In this document: piece by piece, positions 1 through 7,955 of the stretch
Numbering within the stretch: the first letter of the stretch is position 1
Layout: each line of letters opens with the position of its first letter
Assembly: GCF_006788895.1 (NCBI RefSeq)
Contig: NZ_VFRA01000001.1
Location: 1,054,001 to 1,118,000 of the forward strand
Length of the DNA: 64,000 nucleotides
Source: Rhodoglobus vestalii
GTDB lineage: Bacteria; Actinomycetota; Actinomycetes; Actinomycetales; Microbacteriaceae
Direction: 5' to 3'
Notes under the pieces: model-generated
The model's database searches: none
What the model saw: the letters and a program-made list of their open reading frames with translations, nothing else
What the model was told of the DNA's origin: nothing
Position numbers and translations under genes: made by a program

Positions 1-193
1 CGAGCGCCCCCAGCAAAGCAGCGGGAAGTACAACGCCCAGCACTACGGTGCCGGCAATGCTGCCCAACACGTTCGCTAAAGCACGTTGGCGGGTGGGTGT
101 GTGGCTGGCGTTGCGCCAAATGCCCCACACAGTCAACACGGGGACGCCGAGGGCGAGCAGACCGGTGATGACCATGACGACGGTGTCACTCAT
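1..193 (-). CDS. Small membrane protein, 3' end outside the window
   Basis: Reading leftward from an ATG at 193, the open frame runs off the left edge after 64 codons. The product starts MSDTVVMVITG and has two hydrophobic stretches (about residues 4-24 and 43-64) separated by a short basic segment, WRNASHTPTRQR. This is a typical two-helix small integral membrane protein. The start lies just 3' of the serine hydrolase stop codon on the same strand (2-nt gap), so the two are probably cotranscribed. I do not recognise the family. Confidence 0.6.
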   Translation of the reverse strand, partial: MSDTVVMVITGLLALGVPVLTVWGIWRNASHTPTRQRALANVLGSIAGTVVLGVVLPAALLGAL

Positions 194-195
194 CT

Positions 196-1356
196 CTAGA
201 CCCCTTCGTCGAGGAGGGTCCCCACGAGGTCGCCTTGCAGCATCAGCAGTTGTTCTCCGCTGGGTGCGGAGTTGACGAGGTAGGCCAGTCCGCGCCCGGT
301 CCGGGGGCAGTAGCCGACGTATGAGTGGTGAGACCCGGTGAGTCCGTTGTGGAAGATGAGGTCGTCTCCTGCCGGTGTTGTGGCGAGGACCCAGGTGATG
401 GCGATCTTTGCGTCGGGCAACCATGGCAGCAGCGGTGCTGGTGCCACCGGCTGAAGCCCGGCCGCTCCGGGCTGGAGCCCGTCCCTGGTCAAACGCATCC
501 AGGTGGCGAGGTCCGCGCAACTGGACCACATGCCGCCGCCGGGTGCGAGGCCGTTAAGGGTCCACGGCTCGGCGGGGCGGCCGCCGAGTAGTCCCTTTTC
601 CCATCCGTCGGGTAGACCGGCCCGGGTGACGGGCAGGGAGGTATCTGTCAGGTCGAATGGCGTAAGGATCCGTTCGGTAAGGAGCTTCTTGTACGTCGTT
701 CCTGCCCGGCGGCCCAGCACATGGGCGAGTAGGGCAATTCCGTCCGTGGAGTATGAGTAGGTTCCTCGGTCCGTCAACTGCTGGCCAAGAATGTCGGCCA
801 CGGTGTCCGCTGCGTCCTGGCGTGAGCCGTCGGCGTGGAGCAGGCCGAACCATGCATTGCTGCTGCTGGTCTCGTGTGCGGTGAAGTCGGGCAGGCCCGA
901 GGTGTGCGAGGCGAGCTCCCGCAATGTCACGTCGGCCACGTCCGATTGGTTCGCATCGATCAGTTCGCCGACTGTCGTATCCAGCCTTACCTCGTCTTTC
1001 GCGACCATGTCCATCAGGACCGCCCCGCAAAACGTCTTGGACAGGGAGCCGATCCCGAACCGCATCCGCTCGCCGGCGCCAATGCCAGCGTACGTAGTGG
1101 TGTCGCCGTCGATGTAGGCGAGTGCAACCCTATTGAGCCCGCGCAGGTGAGGCTCCGCACGCGCCAGCAATGCGGCGTCTCCAGTGCAGCCCGATGCCGG
1201 ACCAATCGGATGAGGCCCGACCAAAGCGAGCAGGCCCGCTGCGCTTAGGCCCGCCCCGGCAGCGAGCAAAGCCCTCCTCGACATGCTTGGCAAAGGGACC
1301 GAGGCCTGGTTTCGGGTCGACTTGTGACCATGTGCGTTGTCGCGCGCAGCCGCCAT
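196..1356 (-). CDS. Exported serine hydrolase (beta-lactamase / DD-peptidase superfamily)
   Basis: Class C beta-lactamase-like serine hydrolase of 386 aa. Visible motifs are the SxxK nucleophile motif SLSK (about residues 104-107), a Y-S-T triad in place of the usual YxN, and HNG near the C-terminus in place of KTG. A twin-arginine-like signal (SRRALL followed by an Ala/Leu-rich core, about residues 26-45) suggests Tat export. I chose the ATG at 1356 because GGAAGAG lies 5 nt upstream; a TTG at 1374 and an ATG at 1284 are alternatives. The family includes DD-carboxypeptidases, esterases and beta-lactamases; the substrate here cannot be read from the sequence. It directly precedes a small membrane protein gene. 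Confidence 0.8.
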   Translation of the reverse strand: MAAARDNAHGHKSTRNQASVPLPSMSRRALLAAGAGLSAAGLLALVGPHPIGPASGCTGDAALLARAEPHLRGLNRVALAYIDGDTTTYAGIGAGERMRFGIGSLSKTFCGAVLMDMVAKDEVRLDTTVGELIDANQSDVADVTLRELASHTSGLPDFTAHETSSSNAWFGLLHADGSRQDAADTVADILGQQLTDRGTYSYSTDGIALLAHVLGRRAGTTYKKLLTERILTPFDLTDTSLPVTRAGLPDGWEKGLLGGRPAEPWTLNGLAPGGGMWSSCADLATWMRLTRDGLQPGAAGLQPVAPAPLLPWLPDAKIAITWVLATTPAGDDLIFHNGLTGSHHSYVGYCPRTGRGLAYLVNSAPSGEQLLMLQGDLVGTLLDEGV

Positions 1357-1478
1357 CACGACTCTTCCGAACAAAGTGGATCTGCGCTGTGACCCGCCAC
1401 CGTGACATTGGAAGCATCGTAAAAGTTCGAAATAATTCTTGGAACCACCCTGCTCCTTACGTTCACCAACTTCATTCT

Positions 1479-1508
1479 GGTCGCGTCCCGCCGAGTGGTG
1501 TGATTTCT
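1479..1508. repeat. Left terminal inverted repeat of the IS256-family element
   Basis: Pairs with 2892-2921 in inverted orientation; the best conserved parts are GTCCC and TGGTGTnATTTCT. Confidence 0.6.
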
Positions 1509-1536
1509 CTTCTCCGTGCGGGTCAGTGGTTTTAGC

Positions 1537-2799
1537 TTACGCGGCGGTGAGTTCGGGGATGGGGTTCACCTCCTCGATGGTTTCGCTGGCGACGTTCATG
1601 GCCTTCAGTTCCAGCATCGAGGCTGCAGAGAAATAGCGGCGGTCGCCGGCTTCCCATTCGTCGTGCTGCTCGACCAGTACCGAACCTGCCAGACGCAACA
1701 GGGCGGCCGGGTTCGGGAACACACCCACGACGTCAGTGCGGCGTTTGATCTCTTTGTTGACGCGTTCCAGCGGGTTCGTTGACCAAATCTGACGCCAATG
1801 CCGTTGCGGGAATCCGGCAAACGCGAGCAGGTCGTGTCGTGCGTCGTCAAGCATGGCCGCGACCTTGGGGTGGGAGAGGCCCAACATCGCAACGACTTCG
1901 GTGAACTGCTTGCTGATGTGTTCAGCGTCGGGTTGCGCGAAGACTGTGCGGATGACCGAGGCCACCATGTCTTGGCTGCCCTTGGGCGCCACAGCGAGCA
2001 CGTTGCGCATGAAATGCACCCGGCAGCGTCGCCAACTGGCACCCTGAAAGACGGTGCTGATCGCTTTCTTCAACCCCGAGTGCGCATCAGACATCACCAA
2101 CGCCACCCCGCCCAGGCCGCGGGTTTTCGACGACCGCAGGAACGCGGTCCAGAATGCCTCATTCTCGGTGTCTCCCACGTCGAAGCCGAGCACTTCGCGG
2201 CGCCCGTCCGCAGCAACACCAACGGCGACGGGGACCGCTTGGGACACGATCCGATGGTTCACGCGAGCTTTGCAATAGGTGGCGTCGAGAAACACATACG
2301 GGAAGTCCAGCGCGGCCAGATCCCGGTCCCGGAATTGGGCGACCTCCTCGTCTAAACCCGCGCAGATTCTTGAGACCTCCGACTTCGAGATCCCAGAATC
2401 AGCGCCGAGAGCCTTCACGAGATCATCAACCTTCCGAGTGGAGACCCCGTGAAGATATGCCTCCATCACCACCGCGAACAGGGCCTGGCCGACTCGGCGG
2501 CGACGCTCCAACAATGCCGGGAAGAAGGTTCCCTGTCGAAGCTTCGGGATCGACAGCTCTAAATCCCCGGCGGTCGTTGTCAACGTTCGAGGGCGGGTGC
2601 CGTTGCGGTGGGTGCCGTTGCGGTGGGTGCCGTTGCGGTGGGTGGTGCGTTGGAATGGGGTGGCGCCGATGAACGCGGACGCTTCGGCATCGATCAGCTC
2701 TTGATAGAGCTTCTCGGTCGCGGCGCGAATACGGTCAGTGACGTCGGTGACTTTCAGTCGGGCAAGCAGATCAAGCAGTGCAGACTGGTCAAGAGCCAT
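1537..2799 (-). CDS. IS256-family DDE transposase with an expanded N-terminal repeat
   Basis: Mutator/IS256-type transposase of 420 aa. The DDE triad is visible at D172 (YVFLDATY), D238 (VMSDAHSG) and E345 (TNPLERVNKEIKRR), with the family's conserved C-x2-H signature WRRCRVHFMRN between the second D and E. The N-terminus carries a threefold HRNGT repeat (residues 54-68) coded by three perfect 15-bp copies at 2596-2640; relatives as I know them carry a single THRNG-type segment before RPR. The reading frame is intact and the catalytic residues are present, so the protein may be active. It lies alone inside its terminal repeats. Confidence 0.93.
   Translation of the reverse strand: MALDQSALLDLLARLKVTDVTDRIRAATEKLYQELIDAEASAFIGATPFQRTTHRNGTHRNGTHRNGTRPRTLTTTAGDLELSIPKLRQGTFFPALLERRRRVGQALFAVVMEAYLHGVSTRKVDDLVKALGADSGISKSEVSRICAGLDEEVAQFRDRDLAALDFPYVFLDATYCKARVNHRIVSQAVPVAVGVAADGRREVLGFDVGDTENEAFWTAFLRSSKTRGLGGVALVMSDAHSGLKKAISTVFQGASWRRCRVHFMRNVLAVAPKGSQDMVASVIRTVFAQPDAEHISKQFTEVVAMLGLSHPKVAAMLDDARHDLLAFAGFPQRHWRQIWSTNPLERVNKEIKRRTDVVGVFPNPAALLRLAGSVLVEQHDEWEAGDRRYFSAASMLELKAMNVASETIEEVNPIPELTAA
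2596..2640. repeat. Three perfect 15-bp tandem repeats in the transposase gene
   Basis: The unit GGTGCCGTTGCGGTG occurs at 2596-2610, 2611-2625 and 2626-2640. It codes for HRNGT on the minus strand, so copy-number change keeps the frame. Confidence 0.9.
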
Positions 2800-2921
2800 C
2801 GTGTGGTGTCCTTCGTGTGAGTAGCTTTAGTCGGTTCTCACCGACCATCACACGGTGGCTCCTCACGTCGCCGTAGCGACGCTCAGCAGCCAGAAATTAC
2901 ACCACCCCCAGGGACGTGACC

Positions 2922-3150
2922 CAATCAGGCCGGGAACCCCGGCCAAAGGCAGTGGTCAGCACGCGTAGTTCGGCGCCGTGGCGGGCGCCGTGGCGGGCGC
3001 CCCGGTCACGAAGTGACGGGATCGGGGTGAGCCTCTTCTCTGGACTCCCATAAAGGGTACGGGATACACGCTACCGACCACTGACGCTCCAAGCGCAAAG
3101 GCACGGCGTCTCTCAGTCGAGGCACCACTGCTGTTCGTGGCTCCGCGACC
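2922..3150. other. Spacer between the IS and the truncated element, no gene seen
   Basis: This stretch contains two copies of CCGTGGCGGGCG and an inverted repeat CCCGGTCACgaaGTGACGGG (about 3001-3020) but no convincing ORF. It replaces the first 240 codons of the recombinase gene that should precede 3151. The origin of the sequence is not recognisable. Confidence 0.5.
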
Positions 3151-3417
3151 GAATTACTGTGGGGCGGGCCACGTGCGCCCAGTGGCAACAACATGGTGAG
3201 CGATTTCATGTACCGAACCATGGGAGTCGTTCCTGTGCTCACACGACTTCGAGCAACGTGGATTACAACCCACCTCAGAATGGGCACCTCGATAAAGGAA
3301 CTTCTACGTGCTGGCGGCATGGCTCAATTCGAAAACCTCAACCAGTATTTGGCCTACGTGGAGTCCGCGCCGATAGCCGAGTACCGCGTGATGCTGCGAG
3401 GTGATGAGCGCCCTTGA
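3151..3417 (+). pseudogene. C-terminal fragment of the tyrosine-recombinase-like gene
   Basis: In frame with the stop at 3415-3417, residues equivalent to 241-328 of the intact copy at 17678-18664 are present and identical (ELLWGGPRAP onward). Going upstream, the homology ends near 3151 and a stop codon appears in frame at 3082. An ATG at 3193 could give a 74-aa peptide, but that is only the C-terminal half of the catalytic domain. The stop overlaps the TTG start of the transposase gene by 4 nt, as in the intact copy. It is therefore a 5'-deleted remnant. Confidence 0.85.
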
Positions 3418-5171
3418 GCACAAGAGCTGAATCAAGCAAAGCTGCCCTCGCCCTATGCGAGCAGCGGATGGCCGACACATTCGGGATGGGCTCCGAGGAA
3501 CGCGACGACGAACACGCTCTCGGCCCCGTATCTCTGGCGTACCTTCGCAATTCCATCGCGCTCATCGAGGACGCCGGAATCAACGAAAAAATTATGCAGT
3601 GGGACAGCGAAGCCCGCACTTCAACGGCAGGACGTAAACGCGTCCTGCCGTTGACCGCCATCCTTCCCATCATGCTGCTACATATTCAAATGGGTCGGGG
3701 CGTCGTTTACTTGGACATCGCGAACACTCTTCACCGACGGTTTGGGACAAAACACTTCGAGCTGTTGGGAATCCCGAACAAGCCATCGGACAAGATGGAC
3801 TGGTATCACTGCTTTTGGCGCGGACTGAAACAAATACTTGGCCACATCGACCCCTACCCGTTCCCGCTGGACGGAAGGATGAAATCCGGGGACTACGCCG
3901 CACGACTTGCGGACTTCACCCAGGGCGAAGGCAAAGAAGAGCACGAGCGGAATCTCGACCGTATCGACTGGCTCTGCAACCAACTGGTGCTCGCTTCGGC
4001 GCAAACCATGCCCAAGGAGTTCCTTCGCCAATATCAAGGCAACTGCGCCATCGATGCAAGCCTCATTGCAGTGCAAGGAAGGCAGAACCCGACCAACCTA
4101 GAACTCAATCGGAGCAACCCCGACCCGTTCTCAGGACGATATCGTCGTGGTGGTAAACACGATGGCAAGGGCGCGAAAACCGATGTCGCAGGGTACGAAG
4201 TCGAAACTGCAACAACAGTATGGAATCGCCCCTCTGAAAGTGAGCTGTTCCCATCCGTTGTCACCGCCATCAGCTTCCATAAACCTGGAATGCTCGTTGG
4301 CCACGGAATGAAGCTCATCGAGCGACACAAGGCCGCTTTCGGCCTTGACCGCTTTCTCGTCATGGCCGACCGCGCCTACAACAACAGTCGAATCGAAACG
4401 TTCCATATTCCGGCCCGCAAAGCCGGGGTCGAACTCGTCATCGACTACAGAGCTAAGGACTTAGGACTACAAGGGATTTACGCAGACCTCTACCTAGTCG
4501 ATGGAAACTGGCATGTTCGCAGCATGCCCCAAAAACTCATTGACGCGACCAAAGACCTTGTCGATTTGGAGAAATCGCGGTCTGAATTCGAGCGAGTCGA
4601 TTACAACCAAAAACGCGCCGCCCTCCTCGCTCGTCTGAAGAACCGCAGCAACTACCGCATGATTGCCAAGGGTCTGCCTGACCCTGACGGCTACCAACGG
4701 TTCACCTATCCAACCAAGTCCCCCGTGCCGCATACTTCGCTCGACGGCAAGAAGAGCATCATGATTCCGCTGCTGATTCCGGAGAAAACCGTCAAGGCGA
4801 AAGAAACCGGCGGCAAGTCGCGTGTCCTCCAGCCCCTCAAGCACTTGCAACGATTCGCCTACATGAGCGAAGAGTGGTCCAATCATTACGGCATGCGCAA
4901 CCTCGTCGAAGCTTCGAACTCGCGCTTCAAAGACGCCAATCAAGAAGACCTCGGGAACACCAAAAAGTGCTCCGGCCGAGGTTTTAGTTCGAACTATCTA
5001 GTCACCGCTCTCTCCATCAGCTCGTTCAACCTGCGGTCAATAGCGGCATTCATACTGAAGCTCCGAGACAAAGCCGTCGAGAAGCCCATACGTGCACGCC
5101 GTCGAAAAGACGAGAACAAGCGCCCGCTGGCCCGCCTAGTCACCGCTCAGGCCGCCGCACCGCCAGGGTAA
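3414..5171 (+). CDS. DDE transposase, 585 aa (left copy)
   Basis: Large transposase with a probable catalytic triad D214 (CAIDASL), D319 (VMADRAYNN) and E499 (NLVEASNSRFK), an IS4/IS1182-like pattern with a long insertion between the second D and the E. The start is TTG, overlapping the recombinase-like gene by 4 nt (TTGA), which implies translational coupling. It differs from the right copy at about ten residues, all before residue 305; the last 280 residues are identical. I cannot name an IS family with certainty. Its partner gene is truncated here, so this copy may depend on the right copy for movement. Confidence 0.85.
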   Translation: MSTRAESSKAALALCEQRMADTFGMGSEERDDEHALGPVSLAYLRNSIALIEDAGINEKIMQWDSEARTSTAGRKRVLPLTAILPIMLLHIQMGRGVVYLDIANTLHRRFGTKHFELLGIPNKPSDKMDWYHCFWRGLKQILGHIDPYPFPLDGRMKSGDYAARLADFTQGEGKEEHERNLDRIDWLCNQLVLASAQTMPKEFLRQYQGNCAIDASLIAVQGRQNPTNLELNRSNPDPFSGRYRRGGKHDGKGAKTDVAGYEVETATTVWNRPSESELFPSVVTAISFHKPGMLVGHGMKLIERHKAAFGLDRFLVMADRAYNNSRIETFHIPARKAGVELVIDYRAKDLGLQGIYADLYLVDGNWHVRSMPQKLIDATKDLVDLEKSRSEFERVDYNQKRAALLARLKNRSNYRMIAKGLPDPDGYQRFTYPTKSPVPHTSLDGKKSIMIPLLIPEKTVKAKETGGKSRVLQPLKHLQRFAYMSEEWSNHYGMRNLVEASNSRFKDANQEDLGNTKKCSGRGFSSNYLVTALSISSFNLRSIAAFILKLRDKAVEKPIRARRRKDENKRPLARLVTAQAAAPPG

Positions 5172-5224
5172 TCAGCGCCCGAATTTAGAGACCGCTTCCG
5201 CTACCGCACGACCGAAACAATTCA

Positions 5225-5248
5225 GCCTGCCCAAAAGCAGGCTTATTC
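5225..5248 (+). terminator. Hairpin terminator after the left transposase gene
   Basis: GCCTGC and GCAGGC (5225-5230, 5237-5242) form a 6-bp stem with a CCAAAA loop followed by TTATTCG. The same hairpin follows the right copy at 20478-20501. Confidence 0.6.
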
Positions 5249-5362
5249 GTCGTTAACGAGAACCCCGGCAGGATCCGCGACCTAAAGTGCCGTCAGGATC
5301 GACCGCGAACGGAAAGATCTCATCAAGATCTCCGCGGTCAATCAATTGAATGAACAAGACGG

Positions 5363-5388
5363 TTTCAAAGAATGAAACCGCCAGTTGT
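5363..5388. repeat. Right-end hairpin and boundary of the left element copy
   Basis: GGTTTCA and TGAAACC form a perfect hairpin with a five-base loop, followed by GCCAGTTGT, after which similarity to the right copy stops (5388/5389). This is a candidate transposase recognition end. In the right copy one arm is partly altered. Confidence 0.5.
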
Positions 5389-5527
5389 GGCCCTTTCATT
5401 TAATTCTAGTGGCCTTGTAATCATTGGGCACTTTGGCGGAGGCTCGAACCGGATTCCAGACTAAGCCCGAAACTTTTCCACACGGAATACCGCGACGGGC
5501 ACATCCAGCCAGTGCGGGCTGCCCATG

Positions 5528-5533
5528 TACAGT
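5528..5533 (+). promoter_or_regulatory. -10 box of a leaderless promoter
   Basis: TACAGT ends 6 nt before the ATG at 5540, the same geometry as the core-genome leaderless promoters in this window. Confidence 0.45.
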
Positions 5534-5539
5534 CGAAAT

Positions 5540-6238
5540 ATGGATTCCTCGACCGAGACCACCACGCCTGCGGCGCTCGCAACCGAGCTTCACGTTCATG
5601 CAAAACGCGTGCGCGCGTGGTTGCGGAAACAAGGGTTCCGTTCAAAGGCCGAACTCGGAGAGCACTGGGATCTATCGCAGACCCAGTCAGAGGCGGTTCG
5701 GCAAGCATTCGCTCCAAGCGCTTCGCCGAACGCCCCTGGGTTCGATCCGACATTGTTAACCGTGGGCGAAATCCTTCACGTCTACACCGCCTTGCTCGTT
5801 GAACTCGGTCGGCGCGGGTTAGTGCGTACAAACAATGCCCCAATCGGTGATCTGGCCGAGTACGCCTGCGCCGCCTATTACGAAGGCGAGCTGGCTTCAA
5901 ATTCAGAGAAGTCCTACGATCTGATTTCCGTTGACGGCCGGCGCGTGCAAGTCAAGGTTCGGAACGTTCGAGAAGGCACCCGCCCTTCCGCAGTGTTCTC
6001 TTCGATCCGATCGACAGATTTCGACATTTGTGTTTTCATCCTTGCTAATGCGAGTACGCACACAATCGATGCCGCGTACGAGTGGACTCCGGAAGAAATT
6101 CAAGCGCACGGCAGGTTTACCTCCCACACGAACAGCACACTAATTCGAATTGGCAAGGTTCGAGCGGGCGTGGCAGGAGTCGACATCACCGAGGGGCTCA
6201 ATACCGCTTGGCGGACAATGCTTGAGTTGGAGAGCTGA
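5540..6238 (+). CDS. HTH plus PD-(D/E)XK-like protein, putative nuclease
   Basis: A 232-aa protein. The N-terminus (residues 11-45, ALATELHVHAKRVRAWLRKQG) looks like a small helix-turn-helix of the Lsr2 C-terminal kind. The C-terminal half has a PD-(D/E)XK-like core: E107 (IGDLAEYA), D127 (SYDLISVDG) and the Q137-V-K139 strand followed by R141. I chose the ATG at 5540, because TACAGT lies exactly 6 nt before it (a leaderless promoter); an ATG at 5525 is the alternative. It lies alone between the element end and the four-gene operon, and is more AT-rich than the core genes, which fits imported DNA. A defence or mobile-element role is inference. Confidence 0.55.
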   Translation: MDSSTETTTPAALATELHVHAKRVRAWLRKQGFRSKAELGEHWDLSQTQSEAVRQAFAPSASPNAPGFDPTLLTVGEILHVYTALLVELGRRGLVRTNNAPIGDLAEYACAAYYEGELASNSEKSYDLISVDGRRVQVKVRNVREGTRPSAVFSSIRSTDFDICVFILANASTHTIDAAYEWTPEEIQAHGRFTSHTNSTLIRIGKVRAGVAGVDITEGLNTAWRTMLELES

Positions 6239-6780
6239 CCTCTTTAATTCGAAGAATTGGATGTCCAGCGATCGTCGAGGCGGCTGGCTAGGCTCTGCTT
6301 TCGTCAGGCACGCGGCTGGGCTCGCCACTTTTTGCTGTCGCGCCAGTGTGGGCTCTTTTACATTTCTTCAGCCTCGCGTTGTGGTGTGCAAATCACGAAA
6401 CGGCGGCCGCTTGCTATCTCAAACTAGAGTTACCCACGAAATCTCGCGATAGGCCAAAGTCGCTTCCGTCGATTTTTCGCCGTAACTGAATCACTCTGAT
6501 TTCCAAGAAGCTTTTCAGCCGACAACTTCGTCGCTACTCTGCATAAAAGACAACACTCCTCCTAAAAAATCTATCTGTCCGGAGAGCGTGCACATTTCGT
6601 CTTGCTCCGACAGAAATGTCGTTCGGCGGGGAGATGATGGAGTCATTCAAGGGCGCCCACACGGGCAATCAAAGTATCATTCGAAGCAACGCAACCGAGT
6701 TGTTCGGTACGGATCCAAGACGAGCAAGTTTGGGGTCAGCAAATGGAGCTCTCGGAAGCAGTGATCGAAAGGGACTCTTC
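6239..6780. other. Long non-coding or leader stretch before the four-gene operon
   Basis: No recognisable gene in 6239-6615. From 6616 an ATG opens a frame continuous with the gene at 6781, but the first 55 codons (6616-6780) are low in recognisable structure and have no Shine-Dalgarno. The AT-richer 6480-6615 part probably holds the promoter, though no confident -35/-10 pair can be named. Confidence 0.4.
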
Positions 6781-7335
6781 GTGACAGATGAACGTGCAGA
6801 TTTCGATGTTGACGACGCGGTGATTCTGCTGGTTGGAAGTGACCCCGGACCACGGGAGAGACAAGGTCAAATCCGGGGCATCACCAGACTCGAAAAACTA
6901 GTCTTCTTACTAGAACGCGAAACAAGCGCCGGCGGAGCCATGACCGAAAGCGCCGACTTCGAGCCCTATAATTTCGGCCCCTTTTCTCAAAAGGTATACC
7001 AAGCGTTGACTACGTTGACGGCGGCTGGCCTTCTAAACGACACCGCAGAAACGAGCGCAAGCAATGAAGATCAGTACGAAATTGCGCAGATAGTTGGTGT
7101 TGATGCGGCTCCGGCCGAATATTCCACCCGCGACTTCGAGCTCACTGAACTCGGACGGGATTACTTTGCTGTGCTCACTCGGGAGCTGCCCAAGGTCACT
7201 GTCTCGGAAGCGGCCGATCTTAGGAAACGCTTCGCCGGGTGGTCGCTCAGACAACTTGTCCGGTACGTTTACGAGAGATACGACGATTACACAAAGAATT
7301 CCTTGATTCGCGAGGATATTTTGGGAAAGGAATAG
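6781..7335 (+). CDS. Winged-helix-like protein with LEKLVFLL / GPFS signature (operon gene 1)
   Basis: A 184-aa protein. After a short N-terminus it has ITRLEKLVFLLERE, then FEPYNFGPFSQKVYQAL and LTAAGLL. This arrangement is known from YwgA-like and Panacea-like (DUF4065-type) proteins, a winged-helix-like fold often seen in toxin-antitoxin and defence loci; the match is from memory of the motif. The C-terminus FAGWSLRQLVRYVYERYDDYTKNS fits the same group. I prefer the GTG at 6781, with GAAAGGGA 6 nt upstream, over the in-frame ATG at 6616. The next gene starts 4 nt after the stop, so this is the first gene of a tight four-gene operon. Confidence 0.65.
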   Translation: MTDERADFDVDDAVILLVGSDPGPRERQGQIRGITRLEKLVFLLERETSAGGAMTESADFEPYNFGPFSQKVYQALTTLTAAGLLNDTAETSASNEDQYEIAQIVGVDAAPAEYSTRDFELTELGRDYFAVLTRELPKVTVSEAADLRKRFAGWSLRQLVRYVYERYDDYTKNSLIREDILGKE

Positions 7336-7339
7336 GCAG

Positions 7340-7951
7340 ATGGACCAGGTGGGCGTCCTTGCCGTTTCTATTCCGTTTACCATCGCTAGTTACGGTGCCA
7401 TCTGGTACTTCCTCACGGCCGGACCCAACCTCGCTGAGAAGCTTGAAAACCGCTCCGACCGCGTTCTAATCAAGCTCCGCTTTGCGGCCGTTGAGAAGCT
7501 GAAGGCCTTGCGCGTACTTTTGGACGACGTGTTTCGTGACTACGACGCTGGCGAAGACCGCTATCTCACGCGAGCCCGCCCCGAGATCGCACTCGCCACG
7601 ATTCGCGACTACAACCGACTGGCTGTTCTTCAAACTGCTGTGGCACTTGCGTCTGACAACGTCCGCGTCCGGATGCACCGAGTTATGTGGCTCGTTGTGC
7701 CGTTTGCTCTCGCAATGACCGCGGCGAGCGTCTTGGGGGCAATTTCAAAGACACTCGGGTCCACAAATTTAGCCGTCTACGCTCTCCTTGCAGCGGGCGC
7801 GACGCTCGTTATAGGGCTATTCGGGCTTGGGTGGGTGGCGCAGCCGTATTGGAAGGTAGGGCAAGCAGAAGTAATCGCGTCACATGAAGTGAAGTCATCT
7901 CCGGCCGTGGCAACTGCCTTGGAGGCACTCAACGGCGACCCGGGAGCGTGA
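7340..7951 (+). CDS. Three-TM membrane protein (operon gene 2)
   Basis: A 203-aa integral membrane protein. One helix lies at the extreme N-terminus (about 6-26), then a charged cytosolic-looking region with EKLENRSDRVLIKLR and a helix-rich segment to residue 110, then two helices (about 115-136 and 143-164) and a soluble tail. The Shine-Dalgarno AAGGA is 8 nt upstream. It sits 4 nt after gene 1 and 4 nt before gene 3. Small membrane proteins in this position are often effectors or sensors in anti-phage operons, but no family can be named and the role is inference. Confidence 0.7.
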   Translation: MDQVGVLAVSIPFTIASYGAIWYFLTAGPNLAEKLENRSDRVLIKLRFAAVEKLKALRVLLDDVFRDYDAGEDRYLTRARPEIALATIRDYNRLAVLQTAVALASDNVRVRMHRVMWLVVPFALAMTAASVLGAISKTLGSTNLAVYALLAAGATLVIGLFGLGWVAQPYWKVGQAEVIASHEVKSSPAVATALEALNGDPGA

Positions 7952-7955
7952 CGGT

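Larger units (their letters stand above)
1479..2921 (-). mobile_element. IS256-family insertion sequence
   Basis: One transposase gene (1537-2799) is bracketed by imperfect terminal inverted repeats. The left end (1479-1508) reads GGTCGCGTCCC, then four variable bases, then a segment carrying TGGTGTGATTTCT. The inverted right end (2921-2892) reads GGTCACGTCCC and TGGTGTAATTTCT, about 24 of 30 positions equal. I see no clear 8-9 bp target duplication, so the element may have suffered or caused a flanking deletion; its right side faces the truncated recombinase gene at 3151. Confidence 0.75.
3151..5388 (+). mobile_element. Left, 5'-truncated copy of the recombinase-like/DDE element
   Basis: From 3151 to 5388 the sequence is almost identical to 18398-20641, in the same orientation. 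It has the last 88 codons of the recombinase-like gene, the full transposase gene, a small hairpin terminator and the same right end, CCGCCAGTTGT. The 5' part is missing and is replaced by unrelated sequence next to an IS256 element. Together with the right copy it brackets about 12 kb of defence-type genes. Confidence 0.85.

Noticed and set aside
1468..2930. Target-site duplication of the IS256 element
   Set aside because: The 8-9 bp next to the two terminal repeats differ; no duplication can be claimed.
1..3150. A second tRNA-Met 3' fragment marking the left attachment site of the island
   Set aside because: No GGTTCGAATCC-type segment is present in the left flank on either strand.
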